64,000 bases of DNA, from positions 1,075,313-1,139,312 of the forward strand of contig NZ_CP063311.1 in the NCBI RefSeq assembly GCF_015245355.1. The letters are read 5' to 3'. Source of the DNA: Anabaenopsis elenkinii CCIBt3563. Its GTDB lineage: Bacteria > Cyanobacteriota > Cyanobacteriia > Cyanobacteriales > Nostocaceae. Position 1 is the first letter of the stretch. The number at the start of each line of letters is the position of its first letter. Shown here one piece after another: positions 10,307-20,923 of this stretch. A program made the translations under genes and the position numbers. The notes below the pieces were generated by a model. That model saw nothing but the letters and a program-made list of their open reading frames with translations, made no database searches and was not told the DNA's origin.

Positions 10307-10560
10307 ATTCACCTTACTGTTAATTCTGACTTGTATTTTATTCTTCTTCTATTTTAAAGCCAGACTGCTGTAGGCGATCTGCTTGCAGCAGCGCTTCGCG
10401 ATCGCCCGTCCCAGTCCCTTGGTAGGACACTGAGGAATCTTCCATCAACAGGGGACAGGAAATACCAGTGGTATGAGTAAATATTATCACCCACACCAAA
10501 ACATTTACAACCTCTTCATCTTACTTTTAAAATAGTCAAGGTAAAATCAATTCCCACATT

Positions 10561-11934
10561 ATGCCTAGTGAAATTACCTTAACTGTTACACAGGGCAAAC
10601 TACAAGGGCAACAATATACTTTCACAGAGCGCACCACCTGTATTATAGGTAGAAGCTCCGAGTGTAACATTAAGTTGCCAAGTGACACAGAACACAGTTC
10701 TATATCTCGATATCATTGCTTATTAGACATTAGTCCTCCCCGTGTGAGAATTAGGGATTTTGGCAGTTTAAATGGTACTTATGTTAACGGAACAAAAATT
10801 GGTCAAAGGTCAAAAGATCAAACCCCAGAACAGGGGACAAAATTAAACTTTCCCGAATACGACCTACAAAATCAAGACAAAATCCAACTGGGAAATACGG
10901 TATTTCATGTCAGCATTCAATACCCATCAGCCCAAATAGATATACCCGTTAATTCCGATTCTAGTAATACCAATTATCCCGATGAACAGAAGGTTAACTT
11001 TCGAGAAATTATTACAAGGTGGTTAAGATTAGCTGCTAAGGAACAACAACCAGAATTACTACCCCTCAAGGGATATAGAGATATTAAACTACTAGGGAAA
11101 GGAGGATTTGGAGAAGTTTATTTAGCAAAAGACGAAAATACTGGAGAACCTATAGCCATCAAGGTGATGTTACCAGCCCACATGGAGAACAAAAAAGCCA
11201 TCCAGAATTTTTTACGGGAAGCAGAGAATACAAAGGCTTTAACACATCCCCATGTAGTGCAATTTAAAAACTATGGGTATTTTCAAGGAATTTTATTTTT
11301 AACTATGGAATATTGTAACGTAGGCAGTGTTGCCGATTTAATGGCTAAATATGATGGTAAACTGCCTATTAACATTGCCGTTCCCATCATCCTGCAAATT
11401 CTGGATGGATTGGTATATACCCATAGTGCCGAAATCCCCAATGTCAGATTAAGGGATGGTAGAATTGGCAAGGGTAAGGGGTTAGTCCATAGAGACTTAA
11501 AACCTGCGAATATGTTACTCACTCGTCAGGGTGATCAAGTTACAGCTAAAATTGCTGACTATGGTTTAGCCAAAGCCTTTGATTTAGCTGGGTTAAGTGG
11601 ACATTCCCTGACAGGGACAAAAGCGGGAAGCCCGCGTTTTATGTGTCGTCAACAGCTATTAAACTTCAAGTATGTACAGCCAGAAGCAGATGTGTGGGCA
11701 GTAGCGGCATCCTTGTATAATATGCTCACAGGTACTTATGCCAGGAATTTTACCAAGGATCCCCTGTTATCAATCTTAGAAAATGAGCCTATACCGATTC
11801 GCCAAAGGGATGCAAATATTCCCAAGAAATTAGCTGAGGTGATTGATTTAGGACTGGTAGAAAAACCACAGATTCACTTTAAAAACGCCGCAGCATTTAA
11901 AAGAGCTTTAGAATTTGTTTATACACCAGAATAG
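10561..11934 (+). CDS. FHA domain-containing Ser/Thr protein kinase
   Basis: This 457-residue signalling protein has an N-terminal forkhead-associated domain (about 5-120) with the phosphothreonine-binding signature IIGRSSECNIKLP, SISRYHC and DFGSLNGTYVNG. A linker leads to a Hanks-type kinase domain (about 175-455): the glycine loop GKGGFGEVYLAKD, the catalytic Lys in PIAIKVM, the HRD loop LVHRDLKPANMLL and the metal-binding loop IADYGLAKAF. DYG replaces the usual DFG, a substitution seen in some active kinases. There is no membrane segment, so it is probably cytosolic. Substrates are unknown. It stands alone, and its FHA half suggests it docks on its own or a partner's phosphothreonine. Confidence 0.92.
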   Translation: MPSEITLTVTQGKLQGQQYTFTERTTCIIGRSSECNIKLPSDTEHSSISRYHCLLDISPPRVRIRDFGSLNGTYVNGTKIGQRSKDQTPEQGTKLNFPEYDLQNQDKIQLGNTVFHVSIQYPSAQIDIPVNSDSSNTNYPDEQKVNFREIITRWLRLAAKEQQPELLPLKGYRDIKLLGKGGFGEVYLAKDENTGEPIAIKVMLPAHMENKKAIQNFLREAENTKALTHPHVVQFKNYGYFQGILFLTMEYCNVGSVADLMAKYDGKLPINIAVPIILQILDGLVYTHSAEIPNVRLRDGRIGKGKGLVHRDLKPANMLLTRQGDQVTAKIADYGLAKAFDLAGLSGHSLTGTKAGSPRFMCRQQLLNFKYVQPEADVWAVAASLYNMLTGTYARNFTKDPLLSILENEPIPIRQRDANIPKKLAEVIDLGLVEKPQIHFKNAAAFKRALEFVYTPE

Positions 11935-12010
11935 CTGAGGTTGGGGAGGACAACACAGGCGATCGCATCGCCTGTGTAAATTCGATACTATTACAATGGA
12001 TTTGCTCAGA

Positions 12011-12075
12011 GAGCCGGGGGTTAGAAACCCCCGTCTAAAAGCGGAAGTCGGATGAATCCGACTGAATGAGTGTTA
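12011..12075 (+). repeat. 65-nt two-hairpin repeat, copy 1
   Basis: The segment holds two stem-loops: CGGGGG-TTAGAAA-CCCCCG, then GTCGGAT-GA-ATCCGAC. By eye it is identical to 56585-56649 on the opposite strand. It follows the kinase gene by about 75 bp. The double hairpin resembles the 3' ends (omega-RNA region) of TnpB elements in cyanobacteria, but no tnpB is adjacent, so that link is inference. The rest of 11935-12292 holds HIP1 sites and no gene I can see. Confidence 0.7.
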
Positions 12076-12292
12076 AATATAACATTATAATAAATCGGGT
12101 CTGGCTTGCCCAGAGTATTTTATGTAACCTAATAGTCCACTTTTAGTGGACTTTCGCTATCAGACGCTTAATTTATTCCTCGGCTGCTTGGTGGGGGAGC
12201 GATCGCGATCGCGGCTTTCCACCACCGCTAATGATATATTTATTTGATATAAATTATATAACATAAAAGGGTGAGCGCGTGAGGGCTAACCA

Positions 12293-12403
12293 ATGCAAAT
12301 TACCTTAAACCTACCTGAGAGCCTTAGCCAGACCGAAACTTTTAACCAGAGCGACTGGCTGCGGGAGATTGCCATTGCTCTGTATAATTATACAACTTAT
12401 TAA
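12293..12403 (+). pseudogene. UPF0175 antitoxin, N-terminal fragment
   Basis: A short frame of 36 codons reads MQITLNLPESLSQTETFNQS then DWLREIAIALYNYTTY and stops. The first 30 residues match the start of the UPF0175 antitoxin family of cyanobacteria, which normally continues IALFQQERLTLGRAS for about 80-90 residues. The helix-turn-helix half is absent, so this is a truncated remnant. It sits 14 bp before the antitoxin of the next toxin-antitoxin pair, possibly because a newer module replaced the older one's tail. Confidence 0.65.
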
Positions 12404-12417
12404 AAATGGGGAAAACA

Positions 12418-12648
12418 ATGACCATTATCACAATAGATGATGAACTAATTAATGAGATTATCGCAGTTAGTCACTATGAAAATGCCCAGGAAGCAGTCAT
12501 TAAAATACTATCCAATTACTTACAGCAACAAAAAAAAGAACTGCCTTTATTTGAGCGATTACGTTTTATAGATGATGAATCGGCCGAAGATGATATCGCC
12601 TCGTTGTTTGAACGTGATAGAGACACAGGTAGGAACTTTGAAATATGA
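12418..12648 (+). CDS. VapB-like antitoxin
   Basis: This small protein of about 76 residues begins MTIITIDDELINEIIAV. An upstream in-frame ATG at 12406 is possible, but GGGGA lies a few bases before the ATG at 12418, so I prefer the latter. The start forms a beta strand followed by helices (AQEAVIKILSNYLQQQ), as in ribbon-helix-helix or DUF2281-type antitoxins, and the acidic C-terminal tail would bind the toxin. Its stop overlaps the toxin start by 4 bp (ATGA), the usual coupling in type II modules. The exact antitoxin family is not certain. Confidence 0.75.
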   Translation: MTIITIDDELINEIIAVSHYENAQEAVIKILSNYLQQQKKELPLFERLRFIDDESAEDDIASLFERDRDTGRNFEI

Positions 12649-13070
12649 CTTATCTAATTGACACTTGTATAATGTCTGAGTTTGTTAAAAAAGTTTCCAA
12701 CCCCCAAGTTAGTCAATGGTTTAATCAACAATCAATTGAACAGCTATTTTTAAGTAGTCTTACTATTGCTGAAATAAAAAAAGGAATTTATAAAATCCAA
12801 AACTCACAGCCGGAACGATATAAAAAACTAAAAATATGGCTACAAAAAGTAGAAATGGAATTTTATTCTCGGATTTTACCGATAAATGATGAGATTTTAG
12901 ATAGTTGGGCAAAATTTTCTGCAAATGCAGAATTGCAAGGTAAAAAGTTAGCTGTAATGGATAGTCTGATTGCGGCGACAGCACATGATCATAAGTTGAT
13001 TTTAGTTACCCGCAATGTTGATGATTTTCAAATGACACCAGTTAAAATTATCAATCCTTACCCTCGCTGA
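12645..13070 (+). CDS. vapC: PIN-domain ribonuclease toxin (VapC family)
   Basis: This 141-residue predicted RNase toxin carries the PIN acidic residues: MTYLIDTCIMSEFVKK (Asp6), Glu in SSLTIAEIKKGIYKI, Asp in KKLAVMDSLIAATAHDH and LVTRNVDDF near the C terminus. VapC toxins typically cleave tRNA or rRNA. It is translationally coupled to the antitoxin upstream. The frame is intact and of normal length, so the pair is probably functional. Confidence 0.9.
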   Translation: MTYLIDTCIMSEFVKKVSNPQVSQWFNQQSIEQLFLSSLTIAEIKKGIYKIQNSQPERYKKLKIWLQKVEMEFYSRILPINDEILDSWAKFSANAELQGKKLAVMDSLIAATAHDHKLILVTRNVDDFQMTPVKIINPYPR

Positions 13071-13125
13071 AGCGGAGGGGTTCTCACCCTCCCACTATAT
13101 TTTCGATAATCGGAAAAATAAGAAA

Positions 13126-13246
13126 GGGGCAAATTCCAGGATATCCTTGATACTACTTAGTAGGATATCAGACAATGGGGGTAAAGCGATCGCCCCACCT
13201 AGACCCCACATTGGAAATCTTGTTTAATCTGGGTGGAATTTGCCCC
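13126..13246 (+). promoter_or_regulatory. Nested inverted repeats upstream of eno
   Basis: An outer perfect pair GGGGCAAATTCCA (13126-13138) and TGGAATTTGCCCC (13234-13246) encloses a second pair, CAATGGGGGT (13173-13182) and ACCCCACATTG (13203-13213, one bulge). The whole could fold as one 121-nt branched hairpin ending 88 bp before the eno start. It may be a leader structure, a small RNA or a MITE. The sequence alone does not decide. Confidence 0.5.
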
Positions 13247-13291
13247 AGTACCCCTTATGCTAACCATTGGGTTATGAATAAACTGTAATAG

Positions 13292-14623
<1,332 letters not shown>

Positions 14624-14655
14624 GGAGAGGGGAATTTATTTCCCCATGTCCCACA

Positions 14656-15714
14656 TTAGGGATAAAATCCTAATTGGGGCAATCCCAAGGTTTCATCCCA
14701 ACCCATCATTAAGTTTAAACACTGTATAGCTTGACCCGCCTGTCCTTTAATCAGGTTGTCAATGGCTGACATGACAATCACTCGGCGAGTGCGCGGGTCA
14801 ACTTCTACGCCAATGTAGCAAAGATTGCTACCACAAGCCCATTTAGTTTGGGGATAGGTACCATTATCGCAGACTTTCACCCAAGGGGCGTGACGATAGA
14901 AGGCTTTATAGATGGTAATCAGGTCATCCCGCACTAATCCAGGGTCGCGGAGTGTCGCGTATACTGTGGCTAAAATTCCCCGCACCATGGGGATGAGGTG
15001 GGGGGTAAATTGAACTTTGACATCGTGACCGGCTAAATCACTACAAATCTGCTCAATTTCCGGGGTGTGGCGGTGATTAACAACACCATAAGCCCCCAGG
15101 GAGTTATCAGCCTCAGCCAATAATAGGTTAATTTTCCCCTGTCTACCTCCCCCTGATGTGCCAGATTTAGCATCGATAATGGCGCTTTCAGGGACGATGA
15201 GACCTTGTTTAAGTAGGGGGGAGAGGGCTAACAGGCTCGCAGTGGGGTAACAACCAGGACAACCCACCAGCTGGGCTTCCCCAATGCGATCGCGGTAAAG
15301 TTCTGGTAACCCATATACTGCGGTGGCGGCGATGGCGTCATCGGTTCTCTGACCGCCATACCAATTAGTATAAGTTGTTAAATCGCTAAATCGATAATCG
15401 GCACTCAGATCCAGTACCTTACATCCTTTGGCGCACAATTGGGGTGCAATTTGACAAGCCAGGCCATTAGGTAGAGATAGAAAGACTACCTCACACCGGT
15501 GAGCAATGACATCTGGTTCTACTGGTTCGATTGGTAAGTCAACCAAGTGAGCCAGATGGGGGTAGAGGTCTGCAAAAGACCGACCTGCACTACTTTCACC
15601 CCCTAAATAAACTAGTTCAACTTCTGGATGTTCCATCAGTAATCTGACTAGTTGCACTCCCCCATAACCTGACGCGCCAACAATTCCCACAGGTACGCGT
15701 CTAAAATTACCCAT
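14656..15714 (-). CDS. argC: N-acetyl-gamma-glutamyl-phosphate reductase
   Basis: This 352-residue enzyme catalyses the third step of arginine synthesis, the NADPH-dependent reduction of N-acetylglutamyl phosphate. It has the Rossmann start [18 protein letters not shown], the active-site cysteine in [20 protein letters not shown] (about 148-167), SGTSGGGRQ, and the His region [11 protein letters not shown]. This is the longer type of ArgC common in cyanobacteria. It stands alone, convergent with eno. The MITE at 15975 lies in its upstream region, shared with ribBA. Confidence 0.96.
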   Translation of the reverse strand: MGNFRRVPVGIVGASGYGGVQLVRLLMEHPEVELVYLGGESSAGRSFADLYPHLAHLVDLPIEPVEPDVIAHRCEVVFLSLPNGLACQIAPQLCAKGCKVLDLSADYRFSDLTTYTNWYGGQRTDDAIAATAVYGLPELYRDRIGEAQLVGCPGCYPTASLLALSPLLKQGLIVPESAIIDAKSGTSGGGRQGKINLLLAEADNSLGAYGVVNHRHTPEIEQICSDLAGHDVKVQFTPHLIPMVRGILATVYATLRDPGLVRDDLITIYKAFYRHAPWVKVCDNGTYPQTKWACGSNLCYIGVEVDPRTRRVIVMSAIDNLIKGQAGQAIQCLNLMMGWDETLGLPQLGFYP

Positions 15715-15974
15715 AATTATGAAATCCTCATCGGTTGTTGGTTAAGGTGATTAATTCTCTAAGATCAGCTAGAAGATGCACGGCATATGATAACCAGTTC
15801 CCCTCAATACGGGGTTGTGGCAAGATTTTACACTTTTACTGGACTAAATCAACATTTATCTGAAAATATCTACAGTTTTACCGACAGATTAAGATTAATA
15901 TTTTCAGGTGGAATTTAAGTACACTCCACAAGTCCGCCAATTCCCAGGTAGGGGGAGAAGGACTGATTAGCTAA

Positions 15975-16159
15975 GAGGATGTCTGAAAAGTTATGATTAG
16001 TGTATCAACTATTGTTTGACCCCACCCTCTCCTTGCAAGGGGAGGGGACTTGATTTTATTGTTTTTTGTGTGTTCGGTGTGTTCGGTGTGTTCGGTGTGT
16101 TCCCTGTTCCCCACTCCCTAAAATAAAAATTACCTGTTGAAAACTTATAAAACAACCTC
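15975..16159. repeat. MITE related to the IS5-family element, copy 1 (185 bp)
   Basis: Its ends are GAGGATGTCTGAAAAGT and, on the other strand, GAGGTTGTTTTATAAGTTTT. It is flanked by TAA on both sides (15972-15974 and 16160-16162). The ends match those of the IS at 22892-23794. Inside is TTGACCCCACCCTCTCC with a GGAG/CTCC hairpin and four copies of GTGTTCG-type heptamers (about 16070-16100). It fills much of the 544-bp argC-ribBA spacer. The rest of that spacer holds no gene I can see. Confidence 0.8.
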
Positions 16160-16258
16160 TAATCAGTCTGAGAATTTACTTCTAGTGCCAATAAAAGAGT
16201 TACAATCTATAAAGAATAAATTGTAAGAAAAATTTACTTTTGGTAGCTGGAATTTTCT

Positions 16259-18034
16259 GTGTCAAAGCCTAAGCCTATACGAAAGACTGATTCTACTCCC
16301 CTGAACGGGAACGACTCCCCCACGGTTGTACCGACCACTGGGGACAACATTGATAGTGCTGTCTCTTCAACTCCAGCCTTTAAATTTGATTCCATTGATG
16401 CTGCTTTGGCAGACTTAAAAGCAGGTCGTGTCATTGTGGTAGTAGATGACGAAAATCGGGAAAATGAAGGCGACTTAATTGGTGCAGCCCAATTTGCTAC
16501 CCCAGATATGATTAATTTTATGGCGGTGGAAGCGAGGGGGCTGATTTGTCTGGCGATGACGGGCGATCGCCTGGACGAATTAGACTTACCATTAATGGTA
16601 ACCAACATCACCGATACTAACCAAACAGCATTTACAGTTAGTATTGATGCTGGTCCAGAATTAGGTGTTACTACCGGAATTTCCGCCGAAGACCGCGCCC
16701 GCACGATCCAAGTAGCCCTCAACCCAGGGACTAAACCTACAGATTTACGCCGCCCTGGTCATATTTTCCCCATTCGTGCCAAAATGGGGGGTGTACTCAA
16801 ACGGGCGGGACATACCGAAGCCGCTGTAGATTTATCTCGATTAGCGGGGTTATATCCAGCTGGGGTAATTTGTGAAATTCAAAACCCTGACGGTTCCATG
16901 GCGCGGTTACCGGAGTTAATTGATTATGCCCAAAAGCATAATCTGAAAATTATTAGTATTGCCGATTTAATTAGTTATCGCCTCCAACACGATCGCCTAA
17001 TATACCGTGAGGTGGTCACTAAACTGCCTAGCCAATTCGGTCAGTTTGATATTTACGCCTATCGCCATACTCTGGATAATACAGAACACGTGGCCATTGT
17101 CAAGGGTAACCCGGCTAATTTCCCTGATGAAACAGTGATGGTGCGGATGCACTCGGAATGTTTAACCGGTGACGCTTTGGGTTCTTTGCGCTGTGACTGT
17201 CGGATGCAGCTCAAAGCAGCACTCAAAATGATTGAAGCCGCTGGTCAAGGTGTTGTAGTTTACCTGCGACAAGAAGGGCGGGGAATTGGTTTAATTAATA
17301 AGCTCAAAGCCTATTCTTTACAGGATATGGGTCTGGATACGGTGGAAGCTAACGAGCGCTTGGGTTTTCCTGCTGACCTGCGGGATTATGGTATGGGGGC
17401 GCAAATGCTGATGGACTTGGGGATTAAGAAAATTCGCCTGATTACTAATAATCCCCGGAAAATTGCGGGACTCAAGGGTTATGGGTTGCAAATAGTTGAC
17501 CGCTTACCGTTATTGATTGAGGCTAATGATTATAATTCCTATTACCTAGCTACTAAAGCCCAAAAGCTGGGTCATATGCTGTTACAGACTTACTTAGTTA
17601 CAGTAGCAATTAATTGGCAAGATGACCAACAATTATTTACTCAGCGTTATGAACGTTTAGAACAACTACGACTGTTAGCTAAACAGAATCATCTATTATT
17701 ACAGGAAGAAGCGCGCCCTCTGGGGTTGGCGCTGTTTGCTCAGTCGTCTTTAACAGTACATTTGGGTTTTGACCAAGCAAATGTGGCTGATAGTAATTGG
17801 TATCGGCAAAATGGCCATCCTTACTTACAAGCAATTTTCCAAATCCTGGATAGTTTAGTTACTTTACCCTACCTGAATAAGTTAGAATTTTTGATTTCTA
17901 ATGGTAGTGACCCCTTAAGTAACTTGCAAGTTAAGCTAGACCGCCAGAATTTCTCTTTTAATACCCTACCTTCGGCAATATGCGATCGCCTGGAAACTCA
18001 GCAAATTTATAGTTTTACTCAGGGGGATGCTTAA
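16259..18034 (+). CDS. ribBA: Bifunctional RibBA: DHBP synthase / GTP cyclohydrolase II
   Basis: This 591-residue enzyme supplies both precursors of riboflavin. The RibB half (about 45-255) has VVVDDENRENEGDLI, TGISAEDRA and the GHxxPLRA-equivalent PGHIFPIRA, followed by HTEAAVDLSRLAGL. The RibA half (about 265-460) has the zinc-binding segment MHSECLTGDALGSLRCDC, and YLRQEGRGIGLINKL. About 130 further residues form a C-terminal extension with no recognised motif, as in other cyanobacterial RibBA proteins. The start is a GTG. The first 40 residues are low-complexity and polar and may not be structured. No FMN riboswitch is evident upstream. Confidence 0.94.
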   Translation: MSKPKPIRKTDSTPLNGNDSPTVVPTTGDNIDSAVSSTPAFKFDSIDAALADLKAGRVIVVVDDENRENEGDLIGAAQFATPDMINFMAVEARGLICLAMTGDRLDELDLPLMVTNITDTNQTAFTVSIDAGPELGVTTGISAEDRARTIQVALNPGTKPTDLRRPGHIFPIRAKMGGVLKRAGHTEAAVDLSRLAGLYPAGVICEIQNPDGSMARLPELIDYAQKHNLKIISIADLISYRLQHDRLIYREVVTKLPSQFGQFDIYAYRHTLDNTEHVAIVKGNPANFPDETVMVRMHSECLTGDALGSLRCDCRMQLKAALKMIEAAGQGVVVYLRQEGRGIGLINKLKAYSLQDMGLDTVEANERLGFPADLRDYGMGAQMLMDLGIKKIRLITNNPRKIAGLKGYGLQIVDRLPLLIEANDYNSYYLATKAQKLGHMLLQTYLVTVAINWQDDQQLFTQRYERLEQLRLLAKQNHLLLQEEARPLGLALFAQSSLTVHLGFDQANVADSNWYRQNGHPYLQAIFQILDSLVTLPYLNKLEFLISNGSDPLSNLQVKLDRQNFSFNTLPSAICDRLETQQIYSFTQGDA

Positions 18035-18179
18035 AAGTCGGTAATATTTCAGTAATATAGGACTCCTATTTGATTTTTGAACAAGAATCAGTACACACTG
18101 CAATTCTTCTTACCTGTTACCTGTTCCCTACCAAGACAAATCAATTCAGAAACCAAACCGGATTTCTATATTTCAGTAA

Positions 18180-18341
18180 TATAGCCTTTTTCAGGCTAAT
18201 GAAGTACACATCAATTGCCTATTCCCTATTCCTTATTCCCTATTCCTTATTCCCTATTCCCTATTCCCTATTCCCTATTCCCTATTCCCTGTTCCCTGAA
18301 ACCAAACAACTTTGTACCTCACGAGCATGGGAAATGCTATA
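18180..18341. repeat. MITE-like element of a second family, copy 1
   Basis: The left end (TATAGCC... with AATGAAGTACAC at about 18198-18210) and the right end (TTTGTACCTCACGAGCATGG... then GCTATA) are imperfect inverted repeats of each other. They resemble the ends of the element at 28736-28841 (ACAGCAATTCCC with ATGAGGTACA). The interior is a heptamer tandem repeat. The right end stops about 5 bp from the stop codon of the DUF262 gene. Limits are approximate. Confidence 0.45.
18218..18298. repeat. Heptamer short tandem repeat (CCTATTC)n
   Basis: About eleven copies of the 7-mer CCTATTC (with CCTTATTC and CCTGTTC variants) lie in a row. Heptamer STRR sequences of this kind are a known feature of heterocyst-forming cyanobacterial genomes. 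The open frames that read through this array on the plus strand (IPYSLFPIPYSLF) are artefacts of the repeat. Confidence 0.85.
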
Positions 18342-18346
18342 TTACA

Positions 18347-20326
18347 TTACTTATCATCGACTGTATCAACATACCATTCCTCGGTAATTTCTGCTGTTTC
18401 TATTGCTTTCTGACAAAAAGCACGGATGTCTTTTGCTGATAAATTAACCTCACAAAATGCCCCGTTGTCAAGTTTTCGATATTCCCTAAATTTTTTTTCA
18501 TCCCATCCTACAAAGCGGGGAAATCGTTCTATGATGTCTTTGAATCTATCAGGATCTAGATCAATAATTGTATTCAATGTAATTTCTAAAACATCCCGCC
18601 AACTTTTTACAAGATGTTCTTCTCCGAATATATGAAGCAGCTTAGGAGTGCTACGACTACTCCGAGATTGAGGTGATGGTTTTGACTCATCACCAAAGTA
18701 ACTCCATATCTGCAAAGCAATTTTAGCTAAGTATTCTCCTCGTTCTTGTATATCTTGTTTGCACCAAGATTGTTTATTATGAAAATACTTGTTTAATTCT
18801 AAATGACTCTCCTGGAAGTGAGTTTGCTTCTTAGGAAAATCCTCGTTAGAAAGCTCACCATTATAAGCTGTAAGTGTTAAGTTTCCTAGAGAATGAATAA
18901 GTAATTGATGGGTTACCTCCCAATCTTCACCCAAATGTTGTTTCCACCAATCATTTAAAGTTTGTGGCATAATGTGCTCAATTGAAAGATTATCAAAAGA
19001 TACCTGCTCCTTATGTTGAAAATATTCTTCCACAGATTCAAGAATTAGTTTGGCTTTTTCAGAGCGATTCTTACCATATAATTGCACATCCATTAATCGT
19101 GATTTAAATTCCTCATCTTTTGGATAATCACGATTTTGTAAATCTGATTTTAACCGGACTAAAAAACTATCTGCGGCTAAATTGGAATCTTTGCTAACCT
19201 GTGAATATAGTAAGGCAAAAACTCTATTTAAACCTCTAGTTTGAATATTACAAATAAATCTACGTAATATGAAATTTTCGATTATTTTTAAAATCGCCAC
19301 AAAATCTCCTTCCGAAATTCTATCTTGGGATAGCTCATCATAACAATTTAGGAGGAAAGGGTATACTGTAAATATTTCTAAGCGATTAATACGATGTAGA
19401 TATTTGCGTATACTTTCTTTCTCTTCTCCTTTAGGGTTTAAAAGTTTTGCATAGTAGTTAGCAAAAATATATAAGTCTTTCAGGTAGGAAATTTCATCTC
19501 CTTTCCTAATACGGTCTTTAATTTCAAAATAAATTTGATTTTGCTTAATTTCCTTACCACTTTTTGTCAGATAGTGACGGACAAATTCTGTCAAATCCTC
19601 GCCTAACATATCTTCCATAGGAGACCAGTATTTTTTATAAACTTCGTCTTGCGTCTCCACATCAATCCGCATAAAGAAATAATTTTTAATTAAGTCTGCT
19701 TGGGTAAGAGGTCTTCCCTTAGCATTGAGATTCTCAAAGACTAAATATGGATCATCGTCATTGCTAAGTACAACACTGACAACAGAGAGATTATTACATA
19801 TAACGCTTTTGATTTTTTCTAACTCTAACTTGCTGTGTCTAATTTCTCTTTCAAAAAATAAATAACATTCCGAAATTACATTATTTTCAATTGGTGATTC
19901 ATTATTAATGATGCGATGAAATGCTGTACGGTCTAGTTGTGTAGGCATTAATTTATAATGATCTAAACCCTTCTTGAATTGATTAACTAGAATAGTTTCA
20001 TGGATTTCTCTACCTAGTTGCTCATTTCCTGATTGCCGTGCTTTGTCTCGCAAAGCACAGAGCAGAATAAAGCTTGTAGTTAGGCGTTGTTGTCCATCAA
20101 TTAGTAAATATTTACTTACTCCTTCAGGCCCTGAAGCAGTAGGCATAGTAACAATAGAACCCATAAAGTGAGGTCTAGGATGATCTGATGAGCAGAGTTC
20201 TGTAATGTCATCCCATAACACCTTCCATTCAGATTTTTTCCAACTGTAAGCTCTTTGAAATAAGGGAACTACATACTGTTTTGTACCTTCAATGATATGT
20301 TGTAACTTAGTTTCTGAGGCTTGCAT
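18347..20326 (-). CDS. DUF262/DUF1524 protein (GmrSD-like restriction enzyme)
   Basis: This 659-residue protein has an N-terminal DUF262 domain (about 1-230), with VPLFQRAYSW and the nucleotide-binding signature YLLIDGQQRLTTSFIL. A DUF1524 HNH-like nuclease domain (about 400-560) follows, with LSIEHIMPQTLNDWW and HSLGNLTLTAYNGELSN. About 90 residues with no recognised motif close the protein. This order matches single-chain GmrSD type IV restriction enzymes, where the DUF262 part hydrolyses NTP and the HNH part cuts modified (for example glucosylated) phage DNA. Its target is not known. It stands alone near other accessory genes, supporting a defence island. It is more AT-rich in appearance than the core genes around it. 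Confidence 0.88.
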   Translation of the reverse strand: MQASETKLQHIIEGTKQYVVPLFQRAYSWKKSEWKVLWDDITELCSSDHPRPHFMGSIVTMPTASGPEGVSKYLLIDGQQRLTTSFILLCALRDKARQSGNEQLGREIHETILVNQFKKGLDHYKLMPTQLDRTAFHRIINNESPIENNVISECYLFFEREIRHSKLELEKIKSVICNNLSVVSVVLSNDDDPYLVFENLNAKGRPLTQADLIKNYFFMRIDVETQDEVYKKYWSPMEDMLGEDLTEFVRHYLTKSGKEIKQNQIYFEIKDRIRKGDEISYLKDLYIFANYYAKLLNPKGEEKESIRKYLHRINRLEIFTVYPFLLNCYDELSQDRISEGDFVAILKIIENFILRRFICNIQTRGLNRVFALLYSQVSKDSNLAADSFLVRLKSDLQNRDYPKDEEFKSRLMDVQLYGKNRSEKAKLILESVEEYFQHKEQVSFDNLSIEHIMPQTLNDWWKQHLGEDWEVTHQLLIHSLGNLTLTAYNGELSNEDFPKKQTHFQESHLELNKYFHNKQSWCKQDIQERGEYLAKIALQIWSYFGDESKPSPQSRSSRSTPKLLHIFGEEHLVKSWRDVLEITLNTIIDLDPDRFKDIIERFPRFVGWDEKKFREYRKLDNGAFCEVNLSAKDIRAFCQKAIETAEITEEWYVDTVDDK

Positions 20327-20923
20327 TGATGATAATTCTTCGTTAATAAGGTATAATCGCTAACAAGAATGTATAACTATTTGATGATACAGCGCATTTT
20401 ATCTGAGTAGGTACAAGGGCCGCCAGGATACCCACCCCACAAGATTGATGATATTAAGGTGTGTACTTTATTTACTTGAAAAGTGCTGTATTTTGAGTAA
20501 CTATACACTCTGTGAAACAGATAGTACCACTATTTGGTTACATTTAGCCTAAAAATATATGACATAAATTAATACCTATATTTCCCTAGTACTTATGGCA
20601 GGTGGTAATATTCCGGTATATTGTGCGATCGCTATCTATATATTCTGGTTCCCCTGTAGGATGTGTGCGATCGCATAGTGGGAGTAATTTTTAATATTCT
20701 ATGGTAAATACATAATACAAGTAATTTGTCAACCATCCAAACCCAGAGAATTATTTTGTCAATTGGCATTTTCTGGGCTAAATAGGTGATAAGATGACAA
20801 AAGCCTGACATAATCAGGGTTTGAAAGTTAATAGTCAGGCGGCTATTAAATCAAGTGGTCAAATAATTGGGCAATATATATAAACACTTGCGGTAAACTT
20901 TGATTAAGTAAAACTACTAATCT
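20327..20923. other. Gene-free spacer of 597 bp with transposon-end-like motifs
   Basis: I see no coding frame with family similarity here. At 20722-20733 lies TAATTTGTCAAC and at 20751-20767 TTATTTTGTCAATTGGC. Both resemble the TnsB-site-like repeats of the CAST end at 29527-29657, but there are only two and no TGTAC terminus. Two HIP1-like GCGATCGC sites are also present. Confidence 0.35.

Noticed and set aside
18070..18439. Plus-strand frames encoding IPYSLF repeats
   Set aside because: They read through the CCTATTC heptamer array and have no other support.
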